Assembly (NCBI GenBank): GCA_028705495.1
Contig: JAQWDK010000002.1
Location: 158,942-222,941, forward strand
DNA length: 64,000 nt
Reading direction: 5' to 3'
Origin: Eubacteriales bacterium
Lineage (GTDB): Bacteria > Bacillota > Clostridia > Oscillospirales > CAG-382
Shown: in pieces, positions 8,008 through 17,121 of the stretch
Layout: every line of letters starts with the position of its first letter
Numbering within the stretch: the stretch's first letter is position 1
Program-made: the position numbers and the translations under genes
The notes under the pieces: generated by a model
Databases searched by the model: none
Seen by the model: the letters and a program-made list of their open reading frames with translations, nothing else
What the model was told of the DNA's origin: nothing

Positions 8008-9108
8008 TTATGCGAAATAATAAGGTTTGCCTGTTTTTGCGGATTCGTATATACCTTCGAGAATAACTGAAACGGTATACGCCTGCTCAGGAGTTACAAA
8101 AGGTGTTGTGTCATTTATAATAGCATCGATCCAAAGTTTCGCTTCGCGATCTTCAGGATTTGCACTTCCAACGCCTTCATAGAATGCTGCACCGCCGCTT
8201 GAGAGGTCAGGTTTCAGAACATAACGTCTTCCCTGTCTGATACCGTTAATGCGAACACCATCACGCATATCTATACCGCCGAGTGTTCCGCAAAGGGTTG
8301 TCTTTGCTTCGCCGATGTCAAGTGTGTTAAGTGCCCAGCTTGACTCGAGGTTTATTGTTGCACCGTTTTCCATAACGATAAAACCAAAAGCTGAATCCTC
8401 GACTGTGAACTGTTCTCTATCCCATTCGCCCCATGCGTTACCACTCGGAACTATGTCACCGAGTTTTTTGTAGGTTGTACCGACGCAGTATTTGGGTTTG
8501 TAGTTGTCCATTGTCCATAAAGTCAGGTCAAGTGCATGTGTGCCGATATCAATAAGAGGACCGCCGCCTTGTTCGTATTCATTGAGGAATACACCCCAAG
8601 TCGGTACCTCGCGTCTGCGAACAGCGTGAGCTTTTGCATAATAGATCTCGCCAAGTGTGCCGCTTTCAACTTCACCCTTAACAAAAAGCGCTTCGGGGGT
8701 GTGTCTGTTCTGATAGCCTATTGTGAGTTTCTTGCCTGTACGCTTTGCGGCATCAAGCATCTTTTTAGCTTCAGTAGCATTGATCGCCATCGGTTTTTCG
8801 CAGCAAACATGCTTTCCTGATTCCAAAGCGTCAACAGTAATAAAGCTGTGGCTTCTGTTGGGTGTAAGTACATGAACAACGTCGATTGTTTTGTCCTCAA
8901 GCAGCTTTTTATACTCTGTATAAATTACTGCGTCAGGGGTACCGTAGTTTGCTTTTGCATATTCGGCTCTTTCAGGTATAAGGTCACAAAAAGCAACCAG
9001 TTCAACATTTGCAAGTCTTTTTAAAGCAGGAAGATGCTTGCCCCTTGCTATGCCTCCGCAACCTATAATACCGATTCTTACTTTGTCAGATGCTCCTATT
9101 TTACTCAT
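8008..9108 (-). CDS. Gfo/Idh/MocA family NAD(P)-dependent oxidoreductase
   Basis: The N-terminal Rossmann motif GIIGCGGIARGKHLPAL (about 13-29) binds the dinucleotide. The family motif CEKPMA (about 94-99) provides the conserved lysine, and the H of DIGTHALD (about 184-191) is the likely catalytic histidine. These enzymes oxidise or reduce sugars and inositols. Two adjacent ATG codons are possible; the second (9108) has the better distance from the CGGAGGAAT ribosome site, the first (9111) would add one Met. It lies between two isomerase-like genes in one operon. Confidence 0.9.
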   Translation of the reverse strand: MSKIGASDKVRIGIIGCGGIARGKHLPALKRLANVELVAFCDLIPERAEYAKANYGTPDAVIYTEYKKLLEDKTIDVVHVLTPNRSHSFITVDALESGKHVCCEKPMAINATEAKKMLDAAKRTGKKLTIGYQNRHTPEALFVKGEVESGTLGEIYYAKAHAVRRREVPTWGVFLNEYEQGGGPLIDIGTHALDLTLWTMDNYKPKYCVGTTYKKLGDIVPSGNAWGEWDREQFTVEDSAFGFIVMENGATINLESSWALNTLDIGEAKTTLCGTLGGIDMRDGVRINGIRQGRRYVLKPDLSSGGAAFYEGVGSANPEDREAKLWIDAIINDTTPFVTPEQAYTVSVILEGIYESAKTGKPYYFA

Positions 9109-9129
9109 CATATTCCTCCGGAATTATTT

Positions 9130-9462
9130 TTACTTTCTATAATAACTGTAATAAGCAGTTATAGACCGTTCTTTGTTTTCTTCAAGGTCGAATCCGCTGA
9201 TTACGACCCCGTTAAGACTCATAAATTCCCATGCGTTTAAATCGGCGACTTTTATTCTGAATATTATCTTGCTGTCGCCATTGACGATAAGCTCATCATC
9301 ACGAAGGTTAATCGAACCGCCTCTACTGATGATGCGTTCTTCATCTCCGTCCTTTTCAAGGGCGTATTTAACAGGCTTTCCATCTAACTTCTCAGCCATA
9401 TACTTTTTATAAGCAAGGCTCGAGGTGTCTTTGGGTGGTTTTTTACCAAACAGCCTAAACAT
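9130..9462 (-). CDS. Small unknown protein in the sugar operon
   Basis: I do not recognise this 110-residue soluble protein. It begins with a basic stretch MFRLFGKKPPKD and continues as mixed beta-like sequence including the turn SLNGVVISGFDLEE. Its ATG overlaps the stop of the upstream isomerase gene by one base (TGATG), so the two are translationally coupled, and it lies 21 bases before the dehydrogenase gene. That arrangement suggests that it is a true part of the sugar operon rather than a chance frame. The function is unknown. Confidence 0.7.
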   Translation of the reverse strand: MFRLFGKKPPKDTSSLAYKKYMAEKLDGKPVKYALEKDGDEERIISRGGSINLRDDELIVNGDSKIIFRIKVADLNAWEFMSLNGVVISGFDLEENKERSITAYYSYYRK

Positions 9463-10247
9463 CAGACTTCGAATAACAGCTTCTTGAAGTAATCGATGGA
9501 GTAGCGAACTCCCTTATCTCCAATCTCACCTTGCCAAACCGCTGAATGTGGTTCAAGGGAGAGAACACCGCTGTATTTTTTTGCTCTTAATATAGAGATA
9601 AGTTCAGGCCAGTTTGTCATATCAAGACCTGCCGGCGGGTCATCGATATGTCTTCCGCCGATGTTGATGGTGCCTTTAAGATGAACATGATAGAACCTGT
9701 CACCCCAGTCGGCAGCTTCTGCGCGGTAATCACCACCGCCGTTTATGGAATGGGATGAATCGAATTTAATACCGAGTTTCGGGAGATGACCGAGGAATAT
9801 CGACCATTCTTTCGGACCGGTGATGTAGTTATTCCAATGACAATTAACAACGCAGACTTTAACATCGTCTCCAGCGTAATTTATGAGTGCTTCTAAATAA
9901 CTCATTGACGATTTAAGATTCGAGAAATAGCTGATGGAGTTTACATAATTCATCGTAAGCATGTAAACGGGACACCCGTTTCTGCGGCAAAAGTCGATGA
10001 GTGTAAACTCTTTTTTCTGTTCGGATTCAATTATAGAGCCGTCGTCAGCGATTTTCGCAATTCCCCATCTTCCGACAGCGGACAAGCTGACATTGTGTTC
10101 TTTCATAGCCGCTGCAATTCCGGCTTCCTCTGCAAAGAGGTAGTCGATGTTTTCAGCATTTACATCCATCTCAGCAAAACCGAGACCAAGGTCACGAACA
10201 TATTTTATACCGTCAGCGTTATGGCTTGTGATAATTCCGAGCTTCAT
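9462..10247 (-). CDS. Sugar phosphate isomerase/epimerase-like TIM barrel, first gene of operon
   Basis: Second xylose isomerase-like barrel of the operon (261 aa). Metal-binding positions appear as D and H in KFDSSHS (about 174-180), H in YHVHLKG and E in LSLEPH near the end. At the position where the family usually has the first metal-binding glutamate (as in ALE-N/M-H), this protein reads VVNCHWNN, so that ligand may be replaced by Asn. It starts at 10247 after GAGAGGATACAAAA and ends in a TGATG overlap with the next gene. It is probably a paralogue with a different substrate or altered metal site from the gene at 7011. Confidence 0.82.
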   Translation of the reverse strand: MKLGIITSHNADGIKYVRDLGLGFAEMDVNAENIDYLFAEEAGIAAAMKEHNVSLSAVGRWGIAKIADDGSIIESEQKKEFTLIDFCRRNGCPVYMLTMNYVNSISYFSNLKSSMSYLEALINYAGDDVKVCVVNCHWNNYITGPKEWSIFLGHLPKLGIKFDSSHSINGGGDYRAEAADWGDRFYHVHLKGTINIGGRHIDDPPAGLDMTNWPELISILRAKKYSGVLSLEPHSAVWQGEIGDKGVRYSIDYFKKLLFEV

Positions 10248-10288
10248 TTTTGTATCCTCTCAAGTTCAGTATTTATGTGATAAACCAA

Positions 10289-10317
10289 ATTATACATCAA
10301 ACCTTCACAAAATCAAA
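10289..10317 (-). promoter_or_regulatory. Promoter of the sugar isomerase operon
   Basis: On the minus strand TTTGAT (10312-10317) and a consensus TATAAT (10289-10294) are 17 bases apart, about 42 bases before the first start codon of the operon. Confidence 0.6.
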
Positions 10318-10357
10318 GGTTTTGGTGGGTCGTGCCGATTACGACTATTATAACATA

Positions 10358-11848
10358 TTATTCTTTGATAGGCGTGCATAATCGGAAAAATATTTTAGAT
10401 TTTTTATAATAGTACCTGATCTTTTCGAGTATTCGAGCTTTCTTGACACTTCTTTGTGTTATAGCCTTATATTTTTCAGGGTTACTGGCATAAATTTTCG
10501 TTTTGTTCCTATATGTTGGAAACTGTGTTAGATAGATGAGATTAAACCAGAAATCGCGTTCCTCGTCTGATGAAACACCCCAGAATGAATTATAAACCTC
10601 ATCTGCTGTTCCATACATTAGACTTTCAAGCTGTTCCTTGGTATAAATTCCGCTTTCTACAGCTTTGTTACAAATATCAGTACCAGGTAGAAATCCAAGT
10701 CCATGAAGCTGTAGGCTAAAGGGAGGTTTTAGTTTCATACAAAGGGTGTAAGTTTCTTTTATATCGTCCAGCGTTTCAAAGGGATGCCTAAGCATAAAAT
10801 CATACACAACATTAGGAACACCGCAGCTACTTAAAATTTCCGATGAACGCAGTATCTGCTTTTCGCTCTCAAAACGGTTAAAGACCTCTCTTCTAACTCG
10901 CTCCGAACCGCTTTGTATACCAACGGTTATCTCATAAAGTCCAGCTTGTACGAGCTTTTTGATTGTATACTCATTTATTCTCAGCGGATGACCCCAAACT
11001 TCAAACGGAAGACCTATTTCTGAACGGTATCTTTTAGAGAATTCATCAATCCATTCCTTTTTGTCCGGAAATATTTCATCCCAAAAGTGAACGAATCTTA
11101 GTTTTGAAATCTGTCTTTTCGCTTCCGACAACTCTGAAAGAAGATGACCTACACTTCTATGTCTGACAAAGTTTTTATCGTTATACATCCGCTTAAGACA
11201 AACCGAGGAACAGTAGGAACACTGGAAAGGGCATCCCCTTGTAGCAGATAATTCATAGCCGTATGAATCTAAATTCGGATCACGCCGTTGTATTTTATCA
11301 TTATCTAAAAGAATCCTGTTTTTCGAGCAGGGTTTAGGCATGCCGTAATCATCTACGCTTTTTTTAAGTGGTAGCAAAGGGTTCGATAGTATTTTGCTAT
11401 CAACTTTTCTTATAAGGTTTGGAACATCAGAAATATTACTACCGCTTCTTAATGCTTTTGCAAATTCTACAATTGCATCTTCACCTTCGCCAGCAATAAT
11501 TAGTTTTGCTCCAAATTCAAAAGCTTTGTCCGGTTCTATAGTTGGAAAAACTCCACCCCAAAGTGAGGTTATGCCAAGATTGTCTAACATTTTGGCGACT
11601 ATAGAAACAAGTTCAAGATTAAAAGAGGTGTTGACGCTGATTCCAACGAATAGAGGTTTGAATTCTGTTATACACTCTTCGAGAAGACGAAGTTCGGTTC
11701 CAGTAAGACGACCCGGCTTCTTGCTGTTATACTTTTTCAGCGCAATAACCAGCACCTCGAAGCCGTTTTCTTCCAATGATGCTTGAAGATATTTTACTCC
11801 GATTTGCTTAGGGTTGCAGAAGGATATAAGAACAATTTTGTTATTCAA
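10358..11848 (-). CDS. B12-binding domain radical SAM protein
   Basis: The 496 residues have an N-terminal cobalamin-binding-like domain (about 1-140, with G-I-S-V-N-T and an A-G-E-G-E turn) followed by a radical SAM domain whose cluster motif CPFQCSYC lies at about 205-212. Such enzymes perform radical methylations or other C-C/C-S chemistry. The gene begins three bases after the glycosyltransferase stop and is last in an operon murQ - glycosyltransferase - this gene, which hints at work on a lipid, polyprenyl or glycan substrate; that link is inference. The basic C-terminal tail (RSVKKARILEKIRYYYKKSK) may contact membrane or nucleic acid. Confidence 0.87.
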   Translation of the reverse strand: MNNKIVLISFCNPKQIGVKYLQASLEENGFEVLVIALKKYNSKKPGRLTGTELRLLEECITEFKPLFVGISVNTSFNLELVSIVAKMLDNLGITSLWGGVFPTIEPDKAFEFGAKLIIAGEGEDAIVEFAKALRSGSNISDVPNLIRKVDSKILSNPLLPLKKSVDDYGMPKPCSKNRILLDNDKIQRRDPNLDSYGYELSATRGCPFQCSYCSSVCLKRMYNDKNFVRHRSVGHLLSELSEAKRQISKLRFVHFWDEIFPDKKEWIDEFSKRYRSEIGLPFEVWGHPLRINEYTIKKLVQAGLYEITVGIQSGSERVRREVFNRFESEKQILRSSEILSSCGVPNVVYDFMLRHPFETLDDIKETYTLCMKLKPPFSLQLHGLGFLPGTDICNKAVESGIYTKEQLESLMYGTADEVYNSFWGVSSDEERDFWFNLIYLTQFPTYRNKTKIYASNPEKYKAITQRSVKKARILEKIRYYYKKSKIFFRLCTPIKE

Positions 11849-11851
11849 GTC

Positions 11852-12832
11852 TTATTCTTTCCCAGTATCGTTTTTTATATCTTCTTCAGTCTCTCTAACC
11901 AGATAAATTGGTCTTTTCTTTGTTTCAAGATAGGTTTTTGACAGATATTGTCCTAATATACCTATCGAAAAAATCTGTATGCCACCGATTAGAAGGATAA
12001 CAACCATCGTTGAAGGCCAGCCTGCGGCGGACACTTCCCACACAAGTTCTCTGATGATCAAAGCGATAATACTGATGAATGCAATCGCTGTAAAAAGTAT
12101 ACCAATAAAAGAAGCGAGAACGAGCGGAGCTGTTGAGAAGGCTATGATACATTCGAGGGAGTATTTAAACAGCTTCCAGAAGTTAAATTTTGTTGTTCCT
12201 GCAACTCTTTCAATGTTTTCGTATTCAAGCCATTTTGTCTTGTATCCGACCCACGAGAAAATGCCTTTTGTAAAACGGTTATACTCTTCAAGGGACAGCA
12301 CCGCATCGGTCATTTTACGGTTCATCATCCTGAAATCCCTTGCTCCCTCAACCATTTCGGTGTCGGATATTCTATTTATAATCTTATAAAATATTCTAGC
12401 AAAAAATGAACGAATAGGTGGCTCACCTTTTCTTGTACTGCGGCGAGTTGCTACAGAGTCAAAATCTTCGTTTTTCACAGAATTGTACATCTCCGGAATC
12501 AGCGCAGGCGGATCCTGAAGGTCAGCGTCCATTATTGCGACGAACCCCCCCCTGCTTTCCTTTAGTCCGGCGTACATCGCAGGTTCTTTTCCGAAGTTCC
12601 GTGAAAATGATATATACCTGACTCTTTTGTCTTGCTTTGCAAGATCGCGAAGCTTTTCAACCGTTTTATCTTTTGAACCATCGTCAACAAATATAAACTC
12701 AAATTCCACAGAATCCATTTCAGCGGCTACTTTTGTTATTTCATTATAAAAGTGAGGTACTGTTTCCGCTTCGTTATAGCAGGGTACAACAATTGATATC
12801 AAATCCTTTTTTGTCTTTTCGGAAAGATTCAT
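11852..12832 (-). CDS. Family 2 glycosyltransferase with two C-terminal transmembrane segments (GtrB/YkcC type)
   Basis: The GT-A domain shows SIVVPCYNEAETV (about 12-24), FVDDGSKD (about 49-56) and DADLQDPP (about 98-105), the last being the metal and nucleotide-sugar site of polyprenyl-phosphate glycosyltransferases. Two hydrophobic helices at about 232-262 and 270-297 anchor it to the membrane. These enzymes transfer glucose, mannose or a similar sugar to undecaprenyl phosphate, for later decoration of wall polymers. Ribosome site AGAAAGGTATAAT precedes the start. It follows murQ by 26 bases. Confidence 0.92.
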   Translation of the reverse strand: MNLSEKTKKDLISIVVPCYNEAETVPHFYNEITKVAAEMDSVEFEFIFVDDGSKDKTVEKLRDLAKQDKRVRYISFSRNFGKEPAMYAGLKESRGGFVAIMDADLQDPPALIPEMYNSVKNEDFDSVATRRSTRKGEPPIRSFFARIFYKIINRISDTEMVEGARDFRMMNRKMTDAVLSLEEYNRFTKGIFSWVGYKTKWLEYENIERVAGTTKFNFWKLFKYSLECIIAFSTAPLVLASFIGILFTAIAFISIIALIIRELVWEVSAAGWPSTMVVILLIGGIQIFSIGILGQYLSKTYLETKKRPIYLVRETEEDIKNDTGKE

Positions 12833-12858
12833 TTTTGTATTATACCTTTCTTACTTTT

Positions 12859-13683
12859 TTATTTCTTCAAAAGTTCGATTGCATCTGTTATAACGTTTCC
12901 GCTTCTTTCAAGTGCATTCAGCGCTTCTTCAAAGCTTGCTCCTGTTTCAGCCATAACTGTCCTTGCAGCTCTGTCAAGGAGTTTTTTATTTGAGGGTATC
13001 ATACAAACCATTCGGTTACCTTTTACTTTACCAAGCAGCACCATTGCGGTTGTAGACACCATATTAAGCACCATTTTCTGTGCTGTTCCAGACTTCATCC
13101 TTGTAGAACCGCTTACGACTTCAGGACCGACAATAGGTGTTATTGCGATATCTGCTATACTGGAGATTTTACTTTTTTCATTGCATGAAAGTGCGATTGT
13201 TGCAGCTCCAATTGATTTTGCATAATCTAATGTACCGATAACGCATTCCGCTGTTCCGCTTGCCGATATACCGAAACAGATATCTTTAGAGCTGAAATTT
13301 CTTTCTTTCATCTGCTTAACAATCGACTGCGGATCATCTTCCGCGTCTTCAATTGATTTATAAGTAGCATCATATCCGCCGGCAATTAGTCCCTGTACTA
13401 CATCAGGAGAAACCCCATATGTTGGAGGGCATTCGGAAGCATCGAGAACACCTAATCGTCCGGAAGTTCCTGCACCTGTATAAAATAGTCTTCCTCCACC
13501 GCTTAGCTTTTCAGCAACAAGCTCTGCTGCTTTCGCAATTTGAGGTAGGACTTTTTCTACAGCAAGTGCGACTGTTTTATCCTCGTCATTAATAATTTTT
13601 ACAATTTCTGATGCGGGAAGCTTGTCCAACTCCCTGCTGTTCTCGTTTATTGCTTCTGTATAAAGCTGCGAATAATTGTTCAA
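12859..13683 (-). CDS. murQ: N-acetylmuramic acid 6-phosphate etherase
   Basis: MurQ cleaves the lactyl ether of MurNAc 6-phosphate to give GlcNAc 6-phosphate, in recovery of cell-wall sugars. The SIS domain motif YTGAGTSGRLGVLDASECPP (about 68-87) and GSTRMKSGTAQKM (about 191-203) are characteristic. At 274 aa it is somewhat shorter than the usual about 300, the missing part being at the C-terminus. It heads an operon with a polyprenyl-type glycosyltransferase and a radical SAM enzyme. No MurNAc transporter or kinase gene is adjacent. Confidence 0.94.
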   Translation of the reverse strand: MNNYSQLYTEAINENSRELDKLPASEIVKIINDEDKTVALAVEKVLPQIAKAAELVAEKLSGGGRLFYTGAGTSGRLGVLDASECPPTYGVSPDVVQGLIAGGYDATYKSIEDAEDDPQSIVKQMKERNFSSKDICFGISASGTAECVIGTLDYAKSIGAATIALSCNEKSKISSIADIAITPIVGPEVVSGSTRMKSGTAQKMVLNMVSTTAMVLLGKVKGNRMVCMIPSNKKLLDRAARTVMAETGASFEEALNALERSGNVITDAIELLKK

Positions 13684-13920
13684 GTTATTTTACTCCTATT
13701 CAGCACCAAATTACTGTTATATCTATGAAAAGATTATAAACCAAAATATCTATGCTGTCAAGACAAGAGCGTTCTTTATAATTATTAAAAGCTTTTGCTT
13801 TAAATGTTCATACTTCTAATTATTTCAATCAGACTTGTAAACTTTGGCTGTACCCTTGTATAAAACATTTTTGTGAGGTATACTTTACTTATATATAACA
13901 TTAGAAAGGATTTTATTGTG

Positions 13921-15945
13921 ATGAAAAGATCTTTGATGTTTTTTGTTCTAATTATTTCCTTACTTCTGTCCCTTTTATCCGGTTGTATTATCGGCAGTAA
14001 CAATTCTGATTCTACGTCTTTAGGCGAGAGCCAATTTGAATCCGAAGTTTCTTCTGAAGAATCGGAGCCAAGCTTATCTAAGGATGTAGTCCTACGTTTT
14101 GCTGCAATGAGTGATATACATATCAACGGTTCCTCCACTCAAACAGAAAACAAACGCTTCCGTCAAGCACTCGATTTTATGTACAGCTATTCCGACGGAC
14201 AAGATTATAAAAACTTTGACCTGCTTCTTGTTGCTGGAGATATGACAAACTATGGCTACGAAAACGAACTTAATGCCTTTAAGGCTGTTGTTGACGAAAA
14301 GCTTAAAGAAGGCACAGAAAAGCTCTTCGTTATGGGGAACCATGAATATTATAACAACGGTCCTACCGCCGAGTCGCAGGAAAGATGGGAAAACATCACA
14401 GGTGAAACAAAAAACTCCCACAAAGTAATAGATGGTTATCACTTCATTGGAGTTTCCCTAAATGATACATCCGATTTTCAATATGCTGCCACTTGGCTTG
14501 AAGACGAAATTAAAAAAGCAATAGAGGAAGACCCCGATAAACCGATATTTGTAACTCAGCACTTCCATATATCAAACACTGTTTATGGCAGCGCAGATTG
14601 GGGTACCTCTTCACTTACCTCTGTGTTAAATAAATACCCTCAAGTCGTCAATTTCTCCGGACATTCGCACTACCCGATAAATGACCCACGCTCAATTATG
14701 CAGACTAAATTTACTTCACTCGGTTGCGGAACGCTTTCTTATTATGAGCTTGAAAAAGGAATGGTTTACGGTCCCTTCCCTCCTGGTAACAGTAATGCCG
14801 CACAGTTCTGGGTTGTAGAGGTTTATTCAGACAATAGCGTTGCATTTAAACCTTACGATTTAATAACAAGTCAGTTTTTCCCTGTTGATTACAGAATTAA
14901 AAATCCTACAAGTACAGATACTTTTATCTACACTGCTGAACGTGCTAATAATGCAGATAAGCCATCTTTCCCATCTAACGCGAAACTTGAAGTTAGTGAA
15001 GTCAAAGATTCAACTGCGAAACTTGTTTTTGATCATGCCGTCGATGGCGAAATGGTTCACAGTTATCGTTACAATTTCTACACGACTTCGGACAACAAAC
15101 TTAGCACCTCTTTCTCTACTTTTTCAGACTTTTTCTATCTTGACCGCCCGGAAAAGATGACATACATCGTTACAGGCCTTAAGCCAGGAACCGATTACAA
15201 GCTCGAAATTACAGCGATCGATTCCTATGGCAAAGAGTCAGAAAATACGCTTACCGCAACTTTCAAAACAACAGGTGAACCGCCAATTCCTGAAGATCCC
15301 AATGCGCCTTTACCTGATGCTGATTTTCTCGACATAGTTTTTGATGACAAGGGTAGTTCTGATAAGGGCGACCTTAGCAAAACAGTTGAGAGCATTAATG
15401 CGAAGATTGAAAAAGACACTGAGCTTGACGCTTATGTTGCTAAATTCACAGGTAAAGGTGACTATCTCAAAATACCTTTCAGCCAAGCCGAGTATAATAC
15501 CTTGACTGAAGCAATATCGCTTTCTGCCAAAATCAAAATAAATGAATTCAACGCATCGGATTATATGGATGCCCTCGGTAACATGCAGTCCGGCGGTTAT
15601 GGTTTTGAAATAACCAGCGGCAAACAGCTTGAGTTTTGGATTTCAATTGGTGGCAGTTATACAGTTGTTACTACACCTATAGAGAAAGGCAAATACTACT
15701 CTGTCACCGGAACTTATGACGGTCAGAAGGTTGTCTTGTATATAGATGGCGAAAAGGTCGGCGAAGCTGCTGCAAGTGGTTTTATTACTTATCCTTCTGA
15801 TACATCAGCTCATGCAATGTGTATCGGAGCAGATGTGAACCCCGGTGGTACCGGAACCGCATTCTTCAACGGTAATGTAGCGTATGTAAAAATACATAGT
15901 AAAGCACTTACTGAAAATCAAGTCATAAAGCTTGCTGAAAAATAA
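13921..15945 (+). CDS. Lipoprotein metallophosphoesterase with FN3 and LamG-like domains
   Basis: A 674-residue exported lipoprotein: signal peptide with lipobox L-S-G-C (Cys22). The calcineurin-like phosphoesterase domain (about 55-320) has the metal motifs SDIHING, VAGDMTN, MGNHEYY, TQHFH and SGHSHYP, all intact. A fibronectin type III-like domain (about 365-465) and a concanavalin/LamG-like domain (about 485-674) follow, probably for binding glycans. The start is the ATG at 13921, after AGAAAGGATTTTATTGTG; the GTG one codon earlier is possible. It is likely to hydrolyse a phosphodiester or phosphomonoester at the cell surface. Single gene with its own terminator. Confidence 0.88.
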   Translation: MKRSLMFFVLIISLLLSLLSGCIIGSNNSDSTSLGESQFESEVSSEESEPSLSKDVVLRFAAMSDIHINGSSTQTENKRFRQALDFMYSYSDGQDYKNFDLLLVAGDMTNYGYENELNAFKAVVDEKLKEGTEKLFVMGNHEYYNNGPTAESQERWENITGETKNSHKVIDGYHFIGVSLNDTSDFQYAATWLEDEIKKAIEEDPDKPIFVTQHFHISNTVYGSADWGTSSLTSVLNKYPQVVNFSGHSHYPINDPRSIMQTKFTSLGCGTLSYYELEKGMVYGPFPPGNSNAAQFWVVEVYSDNSVAFKPYDLITSQFFPVDYRIKNPTSTDTFIYTAERANNADKPSFPSNAKLEVSEVKDSTAKLVFDHAVDGEMVHSYRYNFYTTSDNKLSTSFSTFSDFFYLDRPEKMTYIVTGLKPGTDYKLEITAIDSYGKESENTLTATFKTTGEPPIPEDPNAPLPDADFLDIVFDDKGSSDKGDLSKTVESINAKIEKDTELDAYVAKFTGKGDYLKIPFSQAEYNTLTEAISLSAKIKINEFNASDYMDALGNMQSGGYGFEITSGKQLEFWISIGGSYTVVTTPIEKGKYYSVTGTYDGQKVVLYIDGEKVGEAAASGFITYPSDTSAHAMCIGADVNPGGTGTAFFNGNVAYVKIHSKALTENQVIKLAEK

Positions 15946-15946
15946 A

Positions 15947-15979
15947 AAAATAGTCTCCCCGTTACGGGGAGACTATTTT
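15947..15979. terminator. Two-way terminator after the phosphoesterase gene
   Basis: AATAGTCTCCCCG pairs with CGGGGAGACTATT around TTA, flanked by A and T tracts, between two convergent genes. Confidence 0.88.
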
Positions 15980-15986
15980 ATGTAAA

Positions 15987-16412
15987 TTAAGCGCGTTTTT
16001 TACGGAGCTTCTTAATTCTTTTTTTAGCATCTCCTGAGCTGCTCGAAAACCTTCCGGCAATAGGAACAACGGCGGCTCCAATAATTAAAGCAAGAGGTAT
16101 GCCAAGCCTTAAAAGAAGATTCCCGCTACCTCCGAATAGCAGCGATATTACAAGAATCAAAGCAGCGATAGCACCGCTTGTTGTCATTGACAGGAAAAAT
16201 GTTCTATCTCCACCTGCTTTTCTACTTAAAAGACCACAAAATAGCCCAGTCAGCAATGCAGAAGCGATTGCTGCGTAATCGATGTATTTCACCGGATTAT
16301 CCAGTCCGGTTAATATAACCGAGATCACGAGCGAAATAATAATAAATGCAATAATGCTCCCACCAGCCGTTATCATCGCAGGAGATAACCCGCTTTTCTT
16401 TTTTTTCAACAC
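15987..16412 (-). CDS. Small polytopic membrane protein of unknown function
   Basis: The protein (about 141 aa) has four hydrophobic segments and a strongly basic C-terminus ending KKRIKKLRKKRA. I do not recognise a family. The start is ambiguous: GTG at 16412 or the neighbouring TTG at 16409, both a few bases after GGGAAAGGGCGG; an ATG at 16475 would add 21 residues that have no hydrophobic or conserved look and lie where a -10-like TATATT sits. It shares a terminator with the convergent phosphoesterase gene. Confidence 0.55.
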   Translation of the reverse strand: MLKKKKSGLSPAMITAGGSIIAFIIISLVISVILTGLDNPVKYIDYAAIASALLTGLFCGLLSRKAGGDRTFFLSMTTSGAIAALILVISLLFGGSGNLLLRLGIPLALIIGAAVVPIAGRFSSSSGDAKKRIKKLRKKRA

Positions 16413-16515
16413 TTTACCGCCCTTTCCCAAAATTAGGTTTTCACTTTGGTACAAGTATATGCGGACATCCCCCACAATATAATATCATGGGGTTAAATAT
16501 ATTGAAAAATACAGA

Positions 16516-16653
16516 TCAATGATTAAAAAGCTGCATTATTATGTTTTTAAAAAAATCACCGCCAAGCACTGCTCTGTAAATCATCGCTAAACAAATCATA
16601 GCTGTACAAACGATCAGTATTGTCATTTTAAAGCGTATGGAGTCTTTTTTCAT
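16516..16653 (-). CDS. Possible 45-residue single-pass membrane protein
   Basis: A short frame with a charged N-terminus MKKDSIRFK, one hydrophobic helix (about 9-29) and a polar tail. The ATG at 16653 is preceded by GGGAGAAACCGGG, a usable ribosome site. It is divergent from the T-box/thrS unit. The size makes chance a real possibility; the hydrophobic pattern and ribosome site are the only support. Confidence 0.4.
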   Translation of the reverse strand: MKKDSIRFKMTILIVCTAMICLAMIYRAVLGGDFFKNIIMQLFNH

Positions 16654-16831
16654 CCCGGTTTCTCCCATTTTGCCAAACTTCCTACTAAAATTATTACCAA
16701 TTGAAGGCACCTATATACATGTAATAATTGCCGCTGTTCTACTTATAATACCCGTAGAAAGTGCATTTTGTTACATGCTGTCGAAATATTTACAAATTGA
16801 TTTCAAAATAAAATTTTCTGATTTTTGCTTA

Positions 16832-16860
16832 TTGACATAATTCGGCTAATGTGATAAGAT
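16832..16860 (+). promoter_or_regulatory. Promoter of the T-box/thrS transcript
   Basis: A perfect TTGACA (16832-16837) and TAAGAT (16855-16860) are 17 bases apart, directly before the T-box leader. Confidence 0.75.
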
Positions 16861-16863
16861 AAT

Positions 16864-17114
16864 CTAAAGGCTATGAAGGAACGAGTAATCTTATCCGTCA
16901 ACCAGAGATAAAGGATACACTACGGTGTGCTGAAAGTCCTTTTTTGATTTCGAAAAGATGAAAACCACTCCTGAGCCGCTTACGAACGCAGATTTATGCC
17001 AAAGTAAAGCCGCACCCCGCGTTAGAGGATTTACGAGTTAAACATCAAGGTGGAACCGTGTATTCTATGCACCCTTGAGAGCAGCGAGAAACTGCTCTCA
17101 AGGGATTTTTTCTT
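16864..17114 (+). promoter_or_regulatory. T-box leader (threonine) controlling thrS
   Basis: The leader senses uncharged tRNA-Thr by base pairing and decides between termination and read-through. Visible parts: stem I with AGTA and the CCAGAGAT and GCTGAAAG segments; a specifier ACC (Thr) at about 16964-16966 in the AAAACCACTC bulge; the T-box core AAGGTGGAACCGTG at 17048-17061; and a terminator CCCTTGAGAGCAG/CTGCTCTCAAGGG (17072-17104) followed by six T. The specifier choice fits the downstream threonyl-tRNA synthetase. Confidence 0.94.
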
Positions 17115-17121
17115 ATAAATC

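Noticed and set aside
16637..16840. A 67-codon plus-strand frame upstream of the T-box
   Set aside because: It overlaps the promoter of the T-box and the small membrane frame on the other strand, and lacks a ribosome site.
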